Shown here: positions 25,742 to 35,580 of the stretch, one piece after another
Numbering within the stretch: position 1 is the first letter of the stretch
Layout: every line of letters starts with the position of its first letter
From: Pedobacter chitinilyticus
Lineage (GTDB): Bacteria > Bacteroidota > Bacteroidia > Sphingobacteriales > Sphingobacteriaceae
Assembly (NCBI RefSeq): GCF_003313385.1
Contig: NZ_QMHN01000001.1
Coordinates: forward strand, 1,042,097-1,106,096
Direction: 5' to 3'
DNA: 64,000 bases
The notes under the pieces: generated by a model
Database searches by the model: none
Seen by the model: the letters and a program-made list of their open reading frames with translations, nothing else
Told to the model about the DNA's origin: nothing
Made by a program: the position numbers and the translations under genes

Positions 25742-27166
25742 TTATTGATAGTAAGCGTTTTGTTTCAATAAAGGGTTTAACCTGATTTCGTTTAAAGAAA
25801 TTGGCCACACATAATTGTCTACGTTATTTAAACCATTAATAGGTTGCATTACGCTGATCGCTTTGCCTGTTCTTACCAAATCAAACCAACGTTTACCTTC
25901 AAAACAAAGTTCCTTTGAACGTTCGTTTAAAATGATATCCTCTACTTGGCTTTTGGTCAAATTGTTATAATCTGTTGGCAACAAACCTGTTTCCCCTGCC
26001 CTTACCTTCATTTGGTTCACAATCGTGATGGCGTCTCCGGGTCTGTTCAACTGATTTAAAGCCTCGGCACGTAGCAATAAAATATCCGAAAGGCGGTACA
26101 TGATGATATTCTTGTCATCCATGGTACTTCTAACAAAGTTGGTTTTATCAAAAAACTTGGTGATGTCCCTACGCTCGTTGTAACTAATGGTAGCCCTTTT
26201 ATCGCTTGGCGAAAACATGGTCATTAAAGGCACGCTTACCTGAAACGCTGGTTGAAAGCCTATATCGCCATAAACTTGAATGTAGAAAGATCTTGCGCCA
26301 CGCTCTGCAAAATTAAAGTCGATTTCAAAAATACTTTCCGTAGAAAAACCATGGGTAAATTGACGGGCATAAGAAGTATTTTCCAATGCCGTAGCGTCGG
26401 TTAATGACGTTAACGAGTAATTGGAAGTATTGCTGATAATTTTTTGCGAAGCAGTTAAAGCCTTCTCATATTGATGGCGCCACATGTACAAATCGGTATA
26501 AATGGCATTTACAGCTCCAGCGGTTAACAAAGCCTTGGTGGTTTGCGATGGCGCATAACTGGTAGGCAACAGCACCGTGGCGCTGTCTAAATCCAATTCT
26601 ATACGGGCATAAACCTTTGCCGTGTCCGATTTTTCTACATAGTAGTTCTCGGTAGCATCTTTCAAAGGTTTGGTTACAATTGGCAATTCGCCCCAAATTC
26701 TGGTCATGTTAAAATAGCAAAGTGCTCTTAATGCGTAGGCTTGACCCAAAGTTTGGTTATACTCAGCCGTTTTATTGGCATAAAGTCCGCTTTGGTTCAT
26801 TACCCTTACATTTTGAATGATCAAGTTAGCTTGGTTAACTACCGCATATAACTGGCTCCAATTGGTAATCCTTAAACTAGGGTTTACATTATTAGTCAGT
26901 AAGTTCAACGACTCAGTGTTTAACGAGGTTAAATTTTGTGCTACGTTATCTGCCCTAGCCTCACCGTAAAAAACGCCTTCGGGTCCCATAGCTGCTTGCA
27001 AAAGTGTATAAGCACCATTTAAGGCCGCGGTGGCCTGTGTTGTTTCCTTCCAAAAATTTGCGTTAGCGTATTCGGTAATGGGATTAAGTTCTAAGGCTTT
27101 TTTACAAGCTGTAAGCCCTAAAACCGCCAGCAGCATATATGTTAATAGTGTTTTATGTTGTTTCAT
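25742..27166 (-). CDS. SusD/RagB-family outer-membrane lipoprotein
   Basis: 474 aa. Lipobox GLTACKK with Cys21. TPR-like SusD fold: FWKETTQATAALNGAYTLLQ near the N-terminus, QAYALRALCYFNMTRIWGEL in the TPR region, NIIMYRLSDILLLRAEALNQ and the family hallmark ERSKELCFEGKRWFDLVRTG. It caps its SusC partner, whose stop is 4 bases before its start, and delivers oligosaccharides to the pore. The substrate is taken to be GlcNAc-containing from the enzymes downstream. Confidence 0.95.
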   Translation of the reverse strand: MKQHKTLLTYMLLAVLGLTACKKALELNPITEYANANFWKETTQATAALNGAYTLLQAAMGPEGVFYGEARADNVAQNLTSLNTESLNLLTNNVNPSLRITNWSQLYAVVNQANLIIQNVRVMNQSGLYANKTAEYNQTLGQAYALRALCYFNMTRIWGELPIVTKPLKDATENYYVEKSDTAKVYARIELDLDSATVLLPTSYAPSQTTKALLTAGAVNAIYTDLYMWRHQYEKALTASQKIISNTSNYSLTSLTDATALENTSYARQFTHGFSTESIFEIDFNFAERGARSFYIQVYGDIGFQPAFQVSVPLMTMFSPSDKRATISYNERRDITKFFDKTNFVRSTMDDKNIIMYRLSDILLLRAEALNQLNRPGDAITIVNQMKVRAGETGLLPTDYNNLTKSQVEDIILNERSKELCFEGKRWFDLVRTGKAISVMQPINGLNNVDNYVWPISLNEIRLNPLLKQNAYYQ

Positions 27167-27170
27167 GGCA

Positions 27171-30100
27171 CTATAAATTAATGTTTAGAGAAAAGTTATA
27201 AGATCTTGTTCTTGGGAATGCGCCTCTGTCAACACCACCCGCCAATGAGTTGGTTGACGAGCTTACTTCTGGATCGTAACCTGAGTAAGACCCCAACGTA
27301 AATAGATTTGATACGCTAAATCCTACACTAGCACCCGATATTCTTACTTTTGATAAAAGGCTCTTCGGCAACCTATAGTTCAATGCAATATTTTGCAATC
27401 TGATAAATGAAGCGTCTTCTACAAAATGATCAGAAACTGCATAGTTTAACATAGGGTCAGTTTTCACCAATCTTGGGATATCGGTCACATCTCCTTGATT
27501 TTTCCATCTTCTTAATTGATCGGTCGAGAAATTTTGGTCAATTGGAGAAGAATCTAAGCTTCTTTTTAATTCATTGAATACATCAGCTCCAAAACTATAA
27601 GTAAACAAGAAACTGAAAGTGAAGTTTTTATAACTGAATTCATTGAATAATCCTCCAGTAAAATCAGGATTTGGATCTCCAATAATCTGCAAATCATCGT
27701 CGTTGATGATGCCATCACCATTCAAATCTTGCCAAATCATATCGCCACCTTTATAGACCTTACCATTTGCAGATCCTTGTTTGTAAGGAATGACTACGCC
27801 TGTGTTTTCGTCTCTTTTATAAACATTGTCTTCGTCTCTGGCATACACGCCCAGTTTTTTCAGACCGTAGAACACGCCCACAGGTTGTCCCACTCTAGCC
27901 ATGTTAAACAAGTTTGGTCGGTAATCTTGTCCGTCAGGCAATGACAATATCTTGTTGCGATTGTAAGCGAAAGTAAAGGTAGACGACCATTTGAAAGGTG
28001 CTACAATGTTAACACTGGTTAAAGTAGCCTCAAAACCTTTGTTCTGCAATGAGCCAAAGTTGCCTGGAACGGTAGTTACCCCAGTAGTTCCCGGAACCGT
28101 AACATCAAACAACAGGTCTTTGGTTTTCTTCAAATAAACATCTCCAACAAAGGTTAATCTGTTTTTAAAGAAAGATAGCTCTAAACCTAAATTGCTATGT
28201 TGCGTGGATTCCCATTTTAAGGATGGATTTGGAATACCCGATAATATCACCGCGTTTTGTCCTAAATAAGAACCGTTGTTGATATAACCACCTTGTCCAG
28301 CGTAATTGCCAATAGATTGGTTTCCAGTGATACCAAAACTGGCACGTAACTTACCTTCATCCAAGAATTGGAACTTTTTGAAGTAAGATTCTTCACTAAA
28401 TCTCCAACCTGCTGAAACCGCTGGGAAATAACCAAATCTGTTATCGGCACCAAAGCGTGAGGAGCCGTCTCTTCTGATTAAGGCCGAAAACAAATATTTG
28501 CCTTTATAATCGTAATTAGCTCTGGCAAAGAATGATAATAATGCATTTTGTGAGATATTTTGTACATAAGTAGAAAGCACCGATGCCGCACCCACATTGG
28601 TTAATTGTGCATCTGGCAATCCCCTACCTACTAAATCAAGATTATCTCTATTAAACTTTTGGTACGACTGACCCAATAGAAAGTTAAAAGTATGGTCGTT
28701 TTTTAAGGTTAATTTATAGGTTAAAGTATTTTCGTTGATAAAGGAAGATGCTTTGGTAGTTTGTAGATAAGAACTACTTAATTGACCTTGCGGAAGTAAA
28801 CTTGTTGGGGTAAAATTAGATAAATCGCTGTTTTCATAATCAAATCCCAAGTTGGTAGTAAACCTCAAGTTTTTAGCTATCCATACCTTAAACTCCTGAT
28901 TTCCGAACATTCTAAAACGCTTAATCCTATTGGCTGCTAATTGTGCAATAGCCAAGGGATTTGGTTTACTACCTTCAAATAACGGAATCAATTGTCCAGA
29001 AATAGGATCGTAAGGGTTATAAACAGGCATGGTACTTAAAGCCTGAAAAACCACACTTTGGCCACTCAAACCTGTCAAAATTCTGGTATAATCTGTATTG
29101 GATAGGTTAAAAGATGAACTTCCCGAAATAGATTTATTAAAAGTATAGTAAACTTTTGCGGTAGCAGTAGCCTGTTCGTAATCCGTTTCTTTTACAATTG
29201 GATTTAGGTTTTTGTAACCAGCACTTAAATAGTAATTAATGGAGTTATCAGAAGAACCACCGCTCACACTCACATCATACTTTTGCTGCAAGGCCTGCCT
29301 GTACATAATTTCATGCCAGTCGATAGACTTTGAATAATAGGGATGTAATGAATCGATTACCGATGGTTTGGTAGTCATTTGTCCTGTACTGTTAAAAATA
29401 GCATCGATATAAGCACTGCGCCATTGAGGGGCATTTAATACACCTACCGTTCTGGTGAGCTCTGCCAAACTCGCATTAGAAGAAAACCTAAGGGTGGGCT
29501 TTTTTGAGTTTTTCCCAGATTTGGTAGTAATTAAAATTACCCCATTTGATGCCCTAGAACCATAAATAGAAGCGGTTCCATCCTTTAGGAAATCAATAGA
29601 CTCAATATCTGCAGGGTTAATATCTGCCAATGGACTAAAGGTTGACCCATCATCATTCAAACCTCCCGCATAAGTGTCGGTGTTAATGGGTACACCATCT
29701 ACAATGTACAACGGCTGACTGCTTCCATTTACCGAAGAAGCTCCTCTAATTCTAACGGTAGCTCCTGCTCCAGGTTCTCCTGAATTTGAAGTAATTTGTA
29801 AACCCGCAATCTTACCTTGCAAACTGGTATTGATATCGCCCATTGGATGGGTTTCTAGCTGATCTGCTGTAACTGAGCCTACCGCACCGGTTACTTCTTT
29901 CTTTTTCTGTGTACCATACCCTACGGTAATATTTACCTCGTTAAGGCTCACCGTTTCAGGCTGTAGGCTAATTTGTAGGTTATCCCTACCTTTTACCGCC
30001 ACTGATTGAGCTTTAAAGCCAATAGACTTGACCAACAATACAGGGTTGTTGCCACTTACTGGAATCTTAAACTTACCCTCCTTGTCGGTAATTACCGTTT

Positions 30101-30272
30101 TGCCAGTACTCATAGATGATATGGTGATTCCTGGTAAGGCATCGCCAGTAGTTTCGTGCTTTACCGTACCAGAAATGGTCTTGGTACTGTTTACCTGAGC
30201 CAAAGAGACGTGATGCGTCGCGAAAGTCAGTAACACTGCAAAGAGCAACCGTTGATAGAATTTTATGCGCAT
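27171..30272 (-). CDS. SusC/RagA-family TonB-linked outer-membrane transporter
   Basis: 1033 aa. Signal peptide ending SLAQ, CarboxypepD_reg domain (about 33-108, TKTISGTVKHETTGDALPG), the SusC plug (about 115-245, with VGYGTQKKKEVTGAV, IRGASSVNGSSQPLYIVDG and GSRASNGVILITTKSG) and a barrel to the terminal NFSLNINL. There is no FecR-interacting STN extension, so control by an anti-sigma/ECF pair is unlikely; the lacI gene upstream is the probable regulator. It is the first gene after lacI, with 539 bases of leader between. Confidence 0.96.
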   Translation of the reverse strand: MRIKFYQRLLFAVLLTFATHHVSLAQVNSTKTISGTVKHETTGDALPGITISSMSTGKTVITDKEGKFKIPVSGNNPVLLVKSIGFKAQSVAVKGRDNLQISLQPETVSLNEVNITVGYGTQKKKEVTGAVGSVTADQLETHPMGDINTSLQGKIAGLQITSNSGEPGAGATVRIRGASSVNGSSQPLYIVDGVPINTDTYAGGLNDDGSTFSPLADINPADIESIDFLKDGTASIYGSRASNGVILITTKSGKNSKKPTLRFSSNASLAELTRTVGVLNAPQWRSAYIDAIFNSTGQMTTKPSVIDSLHPYYSKSIDWHEIMYRQALQQKYDVSVSGGSSDNSINYYLSAGYKNLNPIVKETDYEQATATAKVYYTFNKSISGSSSFNLSNTDYTRILTGLSGQSVVFQALSTMPVYNPYDPISGQLIPLFEGSKPNPLAIAQLAANRIKRFRMFGNQEFKVWIAKNLRFTTNLGFDYENSDLSNFTPTSLLPQGQLSSSYLQTTKASSFINENTLTYKLTLKNDHTFNFLLGQSYQKFNRDNLDLVGRGLPDAQLTNVGAASVLSTYVQNISQNALLSFFARANYDYKGKYLFSALIRRDGSSRFGADNRFGYFPAVSAGWRFSEESYFKKFQFLDEGKLRASFGITGNQSIGNYAGQGGYINNGSYLGQNAVILSGIPNPSLKWESTQHSNLGLELSFFKNRLTFVGDVYLKKTKDLLFDVTVPGTTGVTTVPGNFGSLQNKGFEATLTSVNIVAPFKWSSTFTFAYNRNKILSLPDGQDYRPNLFNMARVGQPVGVFYGLKKLGVYARDEDNVYKRDENTGVVIPYKQGSANGKVYKGGDMIWQDLNGDGIINDDDLQIIGDPNPDFTGGLFNEFSYKNFTFSFLFTYSFGADVFNELKRSLDSSPIDQNFSTDQLRRWKNQGDVTDIPRLVKTDPMLNYAVSDHFVEDASFIRLQNIALNYRLPKSLLSKVRISGASVGFSVSNLFTLGSYSGYDPEVSSSTNSLAGGVDRGAFPRTRSYNFSLNINL

Positions 30273-30396
30273 ATTTTTTAAATAGTTTGATAAGATATTA
30301 GGTTGTTAGGGTTAAATTAAACTAAAACGAGCTGCTCGCTTATCTTAGTCGTTAAATAAAAACGTCGAAAAAGCATCAGCAACCAAAGAAAACATT

Positions 30397-30412
30397 TCGT
30401 TAACGTACACGA
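30397..30412. promoter_or_regulatory. Candidate LacI-family operator, susC-proximal
   Basis: TCGTTAACGTACACGA pairs at 12 of 16 positions with its own reverse complement and is centred on a CG step, as LacI-family operators are. It lies 125 bases upstream of the susC start. Its 12-base right part recurs at 30720-30731. Confidence 0.5.
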
Positions 30413-30715
30413 TATATGAAAATAGAATACCTGATTAGTGCTTAACATCATTTATAAAATAAAAGGGTTGCTAAGATGACATGCTAACGCATTCACTGTG
30501 GTGTACTTGTCGAAATATAGATTATTATCTTTCATCAGTTCAGCTTCGCATGTGCAGATCAATATACTGGAAAAGCATTCATCATTACTCCTATCGAGAA
30601 TGACCATTGCTATTCCAAAATAGCATTAATCAGCAGTTAATATTCATCTTTAAATTATACAATTAGGCATTGCCTGTTGTACATACAAAATTGGAAGTAC
30701 AGTTATATTTGGTTA

Positions 30716-30731
30716 ACGGTAACGTACACGA
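30716..30731. promoter_or_regulatory. Candidate LacI-family operator, distal
   Basis: ACGGTAACGTACACGA shares TAACGTACACGA with the proximal site, 319 bases away. It is less palindromic by itself, but GTTAACGGTAAC at 30712-30723 overlaps it as a 10-of-12 palindrome. Paired sites could allow looping. Confidence 0.4.
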
Positions 30732-30811
30732 AATTAGCAATTATTATTTTACATCCAAATTATTTGTATAAAATTTTAGGATTTTAATGTTGGATAAAAT
30801 AAAAAAGGGAA

Positions 30812-31873
30812 TTAATTACTGTAGTATTGGTAGTTCTCTCGGGTAATGATATCAATAGGCATGAACTGTTCTTTTTCGATAGGTGTATTGAGCACTAAGT
30901 GATCATAAAGGCTCATTACTCCCCTGTAACCTTGTTCTTGGGGCTTTTGGCAAATGAGAAAATCGATGGTCTTATTTTTCAAATGAAGAATGTTGTCTTC
31001 CAAGAAATCATAGCCAATCAGCTTAACCCCCTTAATTTGATGCTCCTCGAAATATTTGGCTACGGTGGATACTCTGGAATTGGTGACAAAAACAACATCA
31101 TAGCTACTTTTACTCAATTGCTCTGATAATTTTTGCTGAATATGGGCGTAACTGGTTTGTTGAATATCTATTTTACTGATTTGGTTAATAGCACCATTTT
31201 CTTCAAAATAATTCCTAAATCCTTCTTCTTTGCGTAATAAATGATGATGTAAATCGATCTCCTTGGAAATATTGACGATTAATGTCTTTTTATCAGCGGG
31301 TGACAGGTAATTCACAATGTGCGCCGACAAATAACCGCTTTGGTACAAATTTGGGCCGATGTAACATAAATTGTTATATCCAGGCATATCCGAATTAATG
31401 AAAACCAAAGGAATTTTATTTTCATTACAAGTTTTAATAAATACTGCACTTTCGTCCTCAAACATCGGTGCCATTAAAACACCATCAAATTGACCTGCAA
31501 TAATTTTTGTCGCACTATCCTTAAAAGTACTTTTGTCATTTTGGTCAAAAAAAAAGGAAATAACCTCTACCCCAAAATCTTTAATTTCATTGGCGGCTTG
31601 CCGTATTCCATGCAAAGGGGCTTCCCAATAAGTAGTTTCTTCGGATACTTTGGGAATCAGGGTCGCAAATCTTAACTTTTTTTTGGAAGCAAGTCGTCTG
31701 GCAAAGATATTAGGCTGGTAGTCCAGTTCTTTAATGATCTTCAGTATTTTGGCTTTGGTCTTCTCAGAAACACCTACCCTATTGTTCAATACTCTATCTA
31801 CCGTTCCAATAGAAACATTGGCCAATCGGGCAATTTCTTTTACACCTACAGTTCCTGAATTCTTCTTTTCCAT
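30812..31873 (-). CDS. LacI-family transcriptional regulator
   Basis: 353 aa. N-terminal LacI helix-turn-helix and hinge (VGVKEIARLANVSIGTVDRVLNN, LDYQPNIFARRLASKK; positions 8-65) then a periplasmic-binding-protein-like effector domain (about 70-345). It is codirectional with and upstream of the susC-to-nagB genes, so it is likely the local sugar-responsive regulator of that locus. GlcNAc or a phosphorylated derivative as effector is inferred. Two repeated sites in the following spacer are its best candidate targets. Confidence 0.93.
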   Translation of the reverse strand: MEKKNSGTVGVKEIARLANVSIGTVDRVLNNRVGVSEKTKAKILKIIKELDYQPNIFARRLASKKKLRFATLIPKVSEETTYWEAPLHGIRQAANEIKDFGVEVISFFFDQNDKSTFKDSATKIIAGQFDGVLMAPMFEDESAVFIKTCNENKIPLVFINSDMPGYNNLCYIGPNLYQSGYLSAHIVNYLSPADKKTLIVNISKEIDLHHHLLRKEEGFRNYFEENGAINQISKIDIQQTSYAHIQQKLSEQLSKSSYDVVFVTNSRVSTVAKYFEEHQIKGVKLIGYDFLEDNILHLKNKTIDFLICQKPQEQGYRGVMSLYDHLVLNTPIEKEQFMPIDIITRENYQYYSN

Positions 31874-32056
31874 TTTAACAAAACTAATAAAAAGTTTAAT
31901 CGATGTATTTAGAAACTGTGCAAATTTCAGGAACCAGCAGTTTGAGTGCAGTGATGTGAAGAGGAAAGGCTCACGAAGTGTGGAGCGCCTCGTAAGCCTT
32001 GTTTACCCTATCCCATTAAATACGGAATGAATATCCTCTTACCACTTATTTAACCA

Positions 32057-33688
32057 CTATTGATTGCCCAGCGTGAGATAACGCTGGTATAATTTTTCGT
32101 AAACTGCCGCTTTTTCTGCCTCTGGCAAATATTCGGCATCATAACCCGAGGTCATCTTTTGTTGTGCTTCGGCAATATTTTGATGTACGCCACCAATTAC
32201 TGCTGCAAACATGGCCGAACCTAAGGCGCAGGCCTGTTCACTGGTAGCCACTTTAATAGGCACATTTAAAATATTGGCCAAAGTTTGCATGACGTAAGTG
32301 GATTTCTTGGAGATTCCACCCAAGGCGATTACCTGTTTAATGGCTACACCCTGTTCAATAAAGCGGTTCATAATGGCTTTTGAACCAAAAGCTGTCGCCT
32401 CAACCAATGCTTTAAATAAATGTGGTGCAGTGGTGCCTAAAGTAATCCCAGCGATAAGCCCTTTTTTGGTCATATCAACATCTGGGGTTCTACGACCATT
32501 AATCCAATCCAAGGCAATTAAATCGTTTGCTGTTACTGGAATTTGCGAAGCTTTATCAGCTAGCTTAGGTAAAATAGCATCGCTTGCATCCTTTAATTGC
32601 TCCTTACTAAGGGTATCCGCTAAAATCTCTTTCATCGGAAACTCCAAAATTTGTTTGAACCAACTATACACATCACCAAAAGCAGATTGTCCAGCTTCCA
32701 TACCCAACATATCAGGAATGACGGAACCATCTACCTGTCCACAAATACCATTCACCAAACCTGTAAATTCTTGCTTAGGCACCACCACCATGTCGCAGGT
32801 TGAAGTACCCATTACTTTTACCAAACTGTAAGCTTCAATTCCAGTACCTACCGCACCTAAATGTGCATCAAGGGCGCCCACTCCTACCTTCACACTTTCT
32901 GGCAAGCCTAGCTTTTGTGCCCATACTGCCGATATATTGCCCACCATTTCATCGGTGGTATAGGTATCGTGATACAATCTGTCTCTAAGTCCTGCCAAAT
33001 TAGGATGTAAGCTTCCCAAAAACTCCTGGCTGGGTAAACCATTAAATTCTTCGTGCCACATGGCTTTATGCCCAGCGGCGCAACGACTACGTTTTACAGT
33101 AAGCACGTTATCGTTACCTGTTAAAAAAGCAGGCATCCAATCGCAATGCTCCATCCATGAAAAGGCTTTTTGTGCTACGGCACCTTCTTTTTTGGTAATG
33201 TTTAATATTTTAGACCAAAACCATTCCGAGGAATACAATCCACCTGAATACTTGGTATAATCTACGCCCCATTGTTTAGCTAAGGCATTAATATCATCTG
33301 CTTCTTTTAAGGCCGTGTGGTCTTTCCATAGAACAAACATGGCATCAGGGTCTTCCTCAAAACCTGGTGTTAAAGCTAATGGTGTTCCCTTTTCATCTAC
33401 CGCCCCTGGAGTTGAGCCTGTGGTATCAATGGTAATGGCTAGAATATTAGCCACTACCGCTGGACTTACTTGAGCCACAATCTCCTTAATGCTCTCTTCC
33501 ATCCCTTCAATATAATCAAGGGGATGTTGCCTAAACTGCGACTTTTCAGGGTCACAGTACTTCCCTTCGGCCCATCTTTTGTATAAACTTACCGCACAAG
33601 CTACTTCGGCTCCATTTTCGGCATCTACCAATAAGGCTCGTACCGAATCTGTGCCGTAGTCTAAACCGATGACATATTTTTTATCCAT
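32057..33688 (-). CDS. araB: FGGY-family sugar kinase, ribulokinase type
   Basis: 543 aa, the length of ribulokinases. FGGY kinase: N-terminal nucleotide motif GLDYGTDSVRALLVD, TTGSTPGAV, the AraB-like segment DPDAMFVLWKDHTA and C-terminal ALGGISKKSTYVMQ. It phosphorylates a ketopentose (L-ribulose in AraB). It is coupled by a 2-base gap to the isomerase upstream. No araD or araA lies in the window, so the complete pathway and the true substrate are open. The symbol reflects family similarity only. Confidence 0.87.
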   Translation of the reverse strand: MDKKYVIGLDYGTDSVRALLVDAENGAEVACAVSLYKRWAEGKYCDPEKSQFRQHPLDYIEGMEESIKEIVAQVSPAVVANILAITIDTTGSTPGAVDEKGTPLALTPGFEEDPDAMFVLWKDHTALKEADDINALAKQWGVDYTKYSGGLYSSEWFWSKILNITKKEGAVAQKAFSWMEHCDWMPAFLTGNDNVLTVKRSRCAAGHKAMWHEEFNGLPSQEFLGSLHPNLAGLRDRLYHDTYTTDEMVGNISAVWAQKLGLPESVKVGVGALDAHLGAVGTGIEAYSLVKVMGTSTCDMVVVPKQEFTGLVNGICGQVDGSVIPDMLGMEAGQSAFGDVYSWFKQILEFPMKEILADTLSKEQLKDASDAILPKLADKASQIPVTANDLIALDWINGRRTPDVDMTKKGLIAGITLGTTAPHLFKALVEATAFGSKAIMNRFIEQGVAIKQVIALGGISKKSTYVMQTLANILNVPIKVATSEQACALGSAMFAAVIGGVHQNIAEAQQKMTSGYDAEYLPEAEKAAVYEKLYQRYLTLGNQ

Positions 33689-33690
33689 CC

Positions 33691-35313
33691 TTAATTGAAT
33701 TTGGTACCTGTTACATCTACCGTTCCGCAGAAATGCGTTTTGATGCCCAATTCTTCCAAAGCAGCTGCTTTAATTCTGCAAGCCCGGTGTGCCGCTGCCT
33801 CGTCGGTAGCGTAAACCACTTGAATATGGTTGGCTTTGTGACGAGCCATCATTTGGTCGCGGGTTACGCCATCCAAAGTAGCATGCATTATTGGCCATTG
33901 GTAATTGGTTTCATTCCATCTTCTATCAGTTTCCTCCTTAGGCAACTCTACGGCTTTACCTACGCCCAAATCGCAATGCAATTCGTTGTTGATGACATAT
34001 ACACGGCTCCAAACTAAATGGCCTGGCTTGGCTACTCCTCTTAATGAACCACCGCCAAACTTGAAGAACATAGCTGGCTGACGGATACTGTCTGAACCTG
34101 CATAACCGCCAACGTGATGTGCTGGTGGTGCCGCACCCGAAATTTCAAATACCCAAACAAAATCATCTACTTTGTCGCTTTTAAAGTGTTCGCCCCAACG
34201 CAAATCGTGCAAGGTATTTTCGCCAGGCATGCCTAGCTTTTGCCATAACCTGTAAGTCAACAAACCATCAATCCCTGCGCATTCATCTACTTCGTTAAAA
34301 TGAGGAAGTGCTTCTCCTGCATATAATTCTTTACCATTCTCGTCAAAAACTGGTGGGCGGTCTTGATTGTTCAATAAGCCTTCTACCAAATCACTGGCAG
34401 GTACTAAATCTTTTAAACCTTGCTGATATTGAATTCCAATGGTATCGCAACCAAATTCATCTGCCAAACGCAAGGCAGCCACGTACATTTTGCATTGGGT
34501 TAAGGTTTGGGCTTTGGTCAATTCAGTCGCATCATCTGTTCCCCAATCAAATTTCATTCCCTTGTCTAATAACCAGTTCAATACCTTTTCGGCATCGCTA
34601 TCACTTACCGTCAGCATTCTGGCGTAAAGTGTCGATTGGCTCAATCTTTCCTTGAAAATTCCAGTAGCATGTAAAAGATCATCAGGTACAATAGCATTGA
34701 ACATGCCCATGCAGCCTTCATCAAAAACCCCCATAATGGCTTTTTCGTCTTTTAGCTTAGCCGCAAAATCACGTCCTATTTTTTCATCCGCAGCAGGTAT
34801 TTTTACTGCAGCAAATGATTTTACATGTGTTTCTGGATGATTAATTTCTCCATTGGATAGCCAGCTTTTAATGCCGTTTAGGAAGAACTCATCATCAAAA
34901 TTAACACTCCATAAACTGCTATACTTTACATTGGCTTTGGTTAACGACCCATTTAAATTAAGTAAACCTACCAAACCTGGCCATTGTCCGCTAAAGTTGG
35001 CGAGCGTTAAAATAGGCCCACGGTGAGTGGTTAAACCTGCTAAAACGTGATGGCTGTACTGCCAAACACTTTCAGCTACAATCAGCGGTGCATCTTTATC
35101 GATAGTTTTAAATACTTCAATGCCCATGCGTTGCGAGTCGATAAAGCCGTGTTTCTTTTCAGGATTGTAGGCATGTGCTCTTTTAATGTGATAACCAAAT
35201 TTCTCTAGAACGGCTGCTAAAGCCTTTTCCATTTGGTCTTGCGTTTCCCAACAACTTTGATTGGCTGCAATTCTTAAATCGCCACTGGCTACAAGAAAAA
35301 TCTCTTTGTTCAT
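33691..35313 (-). CDS. Sugar isomerase, L-fucose isomerase superfamily
   Basis: 540 aa, cytoplasmic. It matches the fucose/arabinose isomerase superfamily in length and layout: an N-terminal Rossmann-like region (IFLVASGDLRIAANQSCW, SVWQYSHHVLAGL), a middle region with FDEGCMGMFNAIV and IGIQYQQGLKD, and a C-terminal barrel with acidic metal-site candidates in FNEVDECAG and the His pair in PPAHHVGGYAG. It is not a canonical FucI or AraA. With a ribulokinase-like partner, a ketopentose route (arabinose-, ribulose- or fucose-like aldose) is likely. Opposite the AraC regulator across a 267-base spacer. Confidence 0.83.
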   Translation of the reverse strand: MNKEIFLVASGDLRIAANQSCWETQDQMEKALAAVLEKFGYHIKRAHAYNPEKKHGFIDSQRMGIEVFKTIDKDAPLIVAESVWQYSHHVLAGLTTHRGPILTLANFSGQWPGLVGLLNLNGSLTKANVKYSSLWSVNFDDEFFLNGIKSWLSNGEINHPETHVKSFAAVKIPAADEKIGRDFAAKLKDEKAIMGVFDEGCMGMFNAIVPDDLLHATGIFKERLSQSTLYARMLTVSDSDAEKVLNWLLDKGMKFDWGTDDATELTKAQTLTQCKMYVAALRLADEFGCDTIGIQYQQGLKDLVPASDLVEGLLNNQDRPPVFDENGKELYAGEALPHFNEVDECAGIDGLLTYRLWQKLGMPGENTLHDLRWGEHFKSDKVDDFVWVFEISGAAPPAHHVGGYAGSDSIRQPAMFFKFGGGSLRGVAKPGHLVWSRVYVINNELHCDLGVGKAVELPKEETDRRWNETNYQWPIMHATLDGVTRDQMMARHKANHIQVVYATDEAAAHRACRIKAAALEELGIKTHFCGTVDVTGTKFN

Positions 35314-35580
35314 TTGCTAAAAATTTTGTGCGGTTTAAATGCCAAACGAAGGTGGCTTGGGCGCTATTTTTCAAGAGGCAACCCTAGGAAACTTCCTACA
35401 CATTCATATTTGGCTGTAACAAATGTTACCTTACAAAGATGCTTGATGGCGAGAAGTTATTTTTGCGGCTTATTAGCTATTTATTGTATGATATTAGCAT
35501 AATAACTATTCAATTTGGCAATATTCGAAATTATTTAGCTATAATTAAGGAATAATAGCAACCAAATATAAGCGAGTACC

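Larger units (their letters stand above)
30273..30811. other. 539-base regulatory spacer between lacI and susC
   Basis: No gene is seen. The spacer is AT-rich and carries two copies of TAACGTACACGA (30401-30412 and 30720-30731), one of them inside an imperfect palindrome. The long leader and paired sites fit a regulated promoter for susC. Confidence 0.55.
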
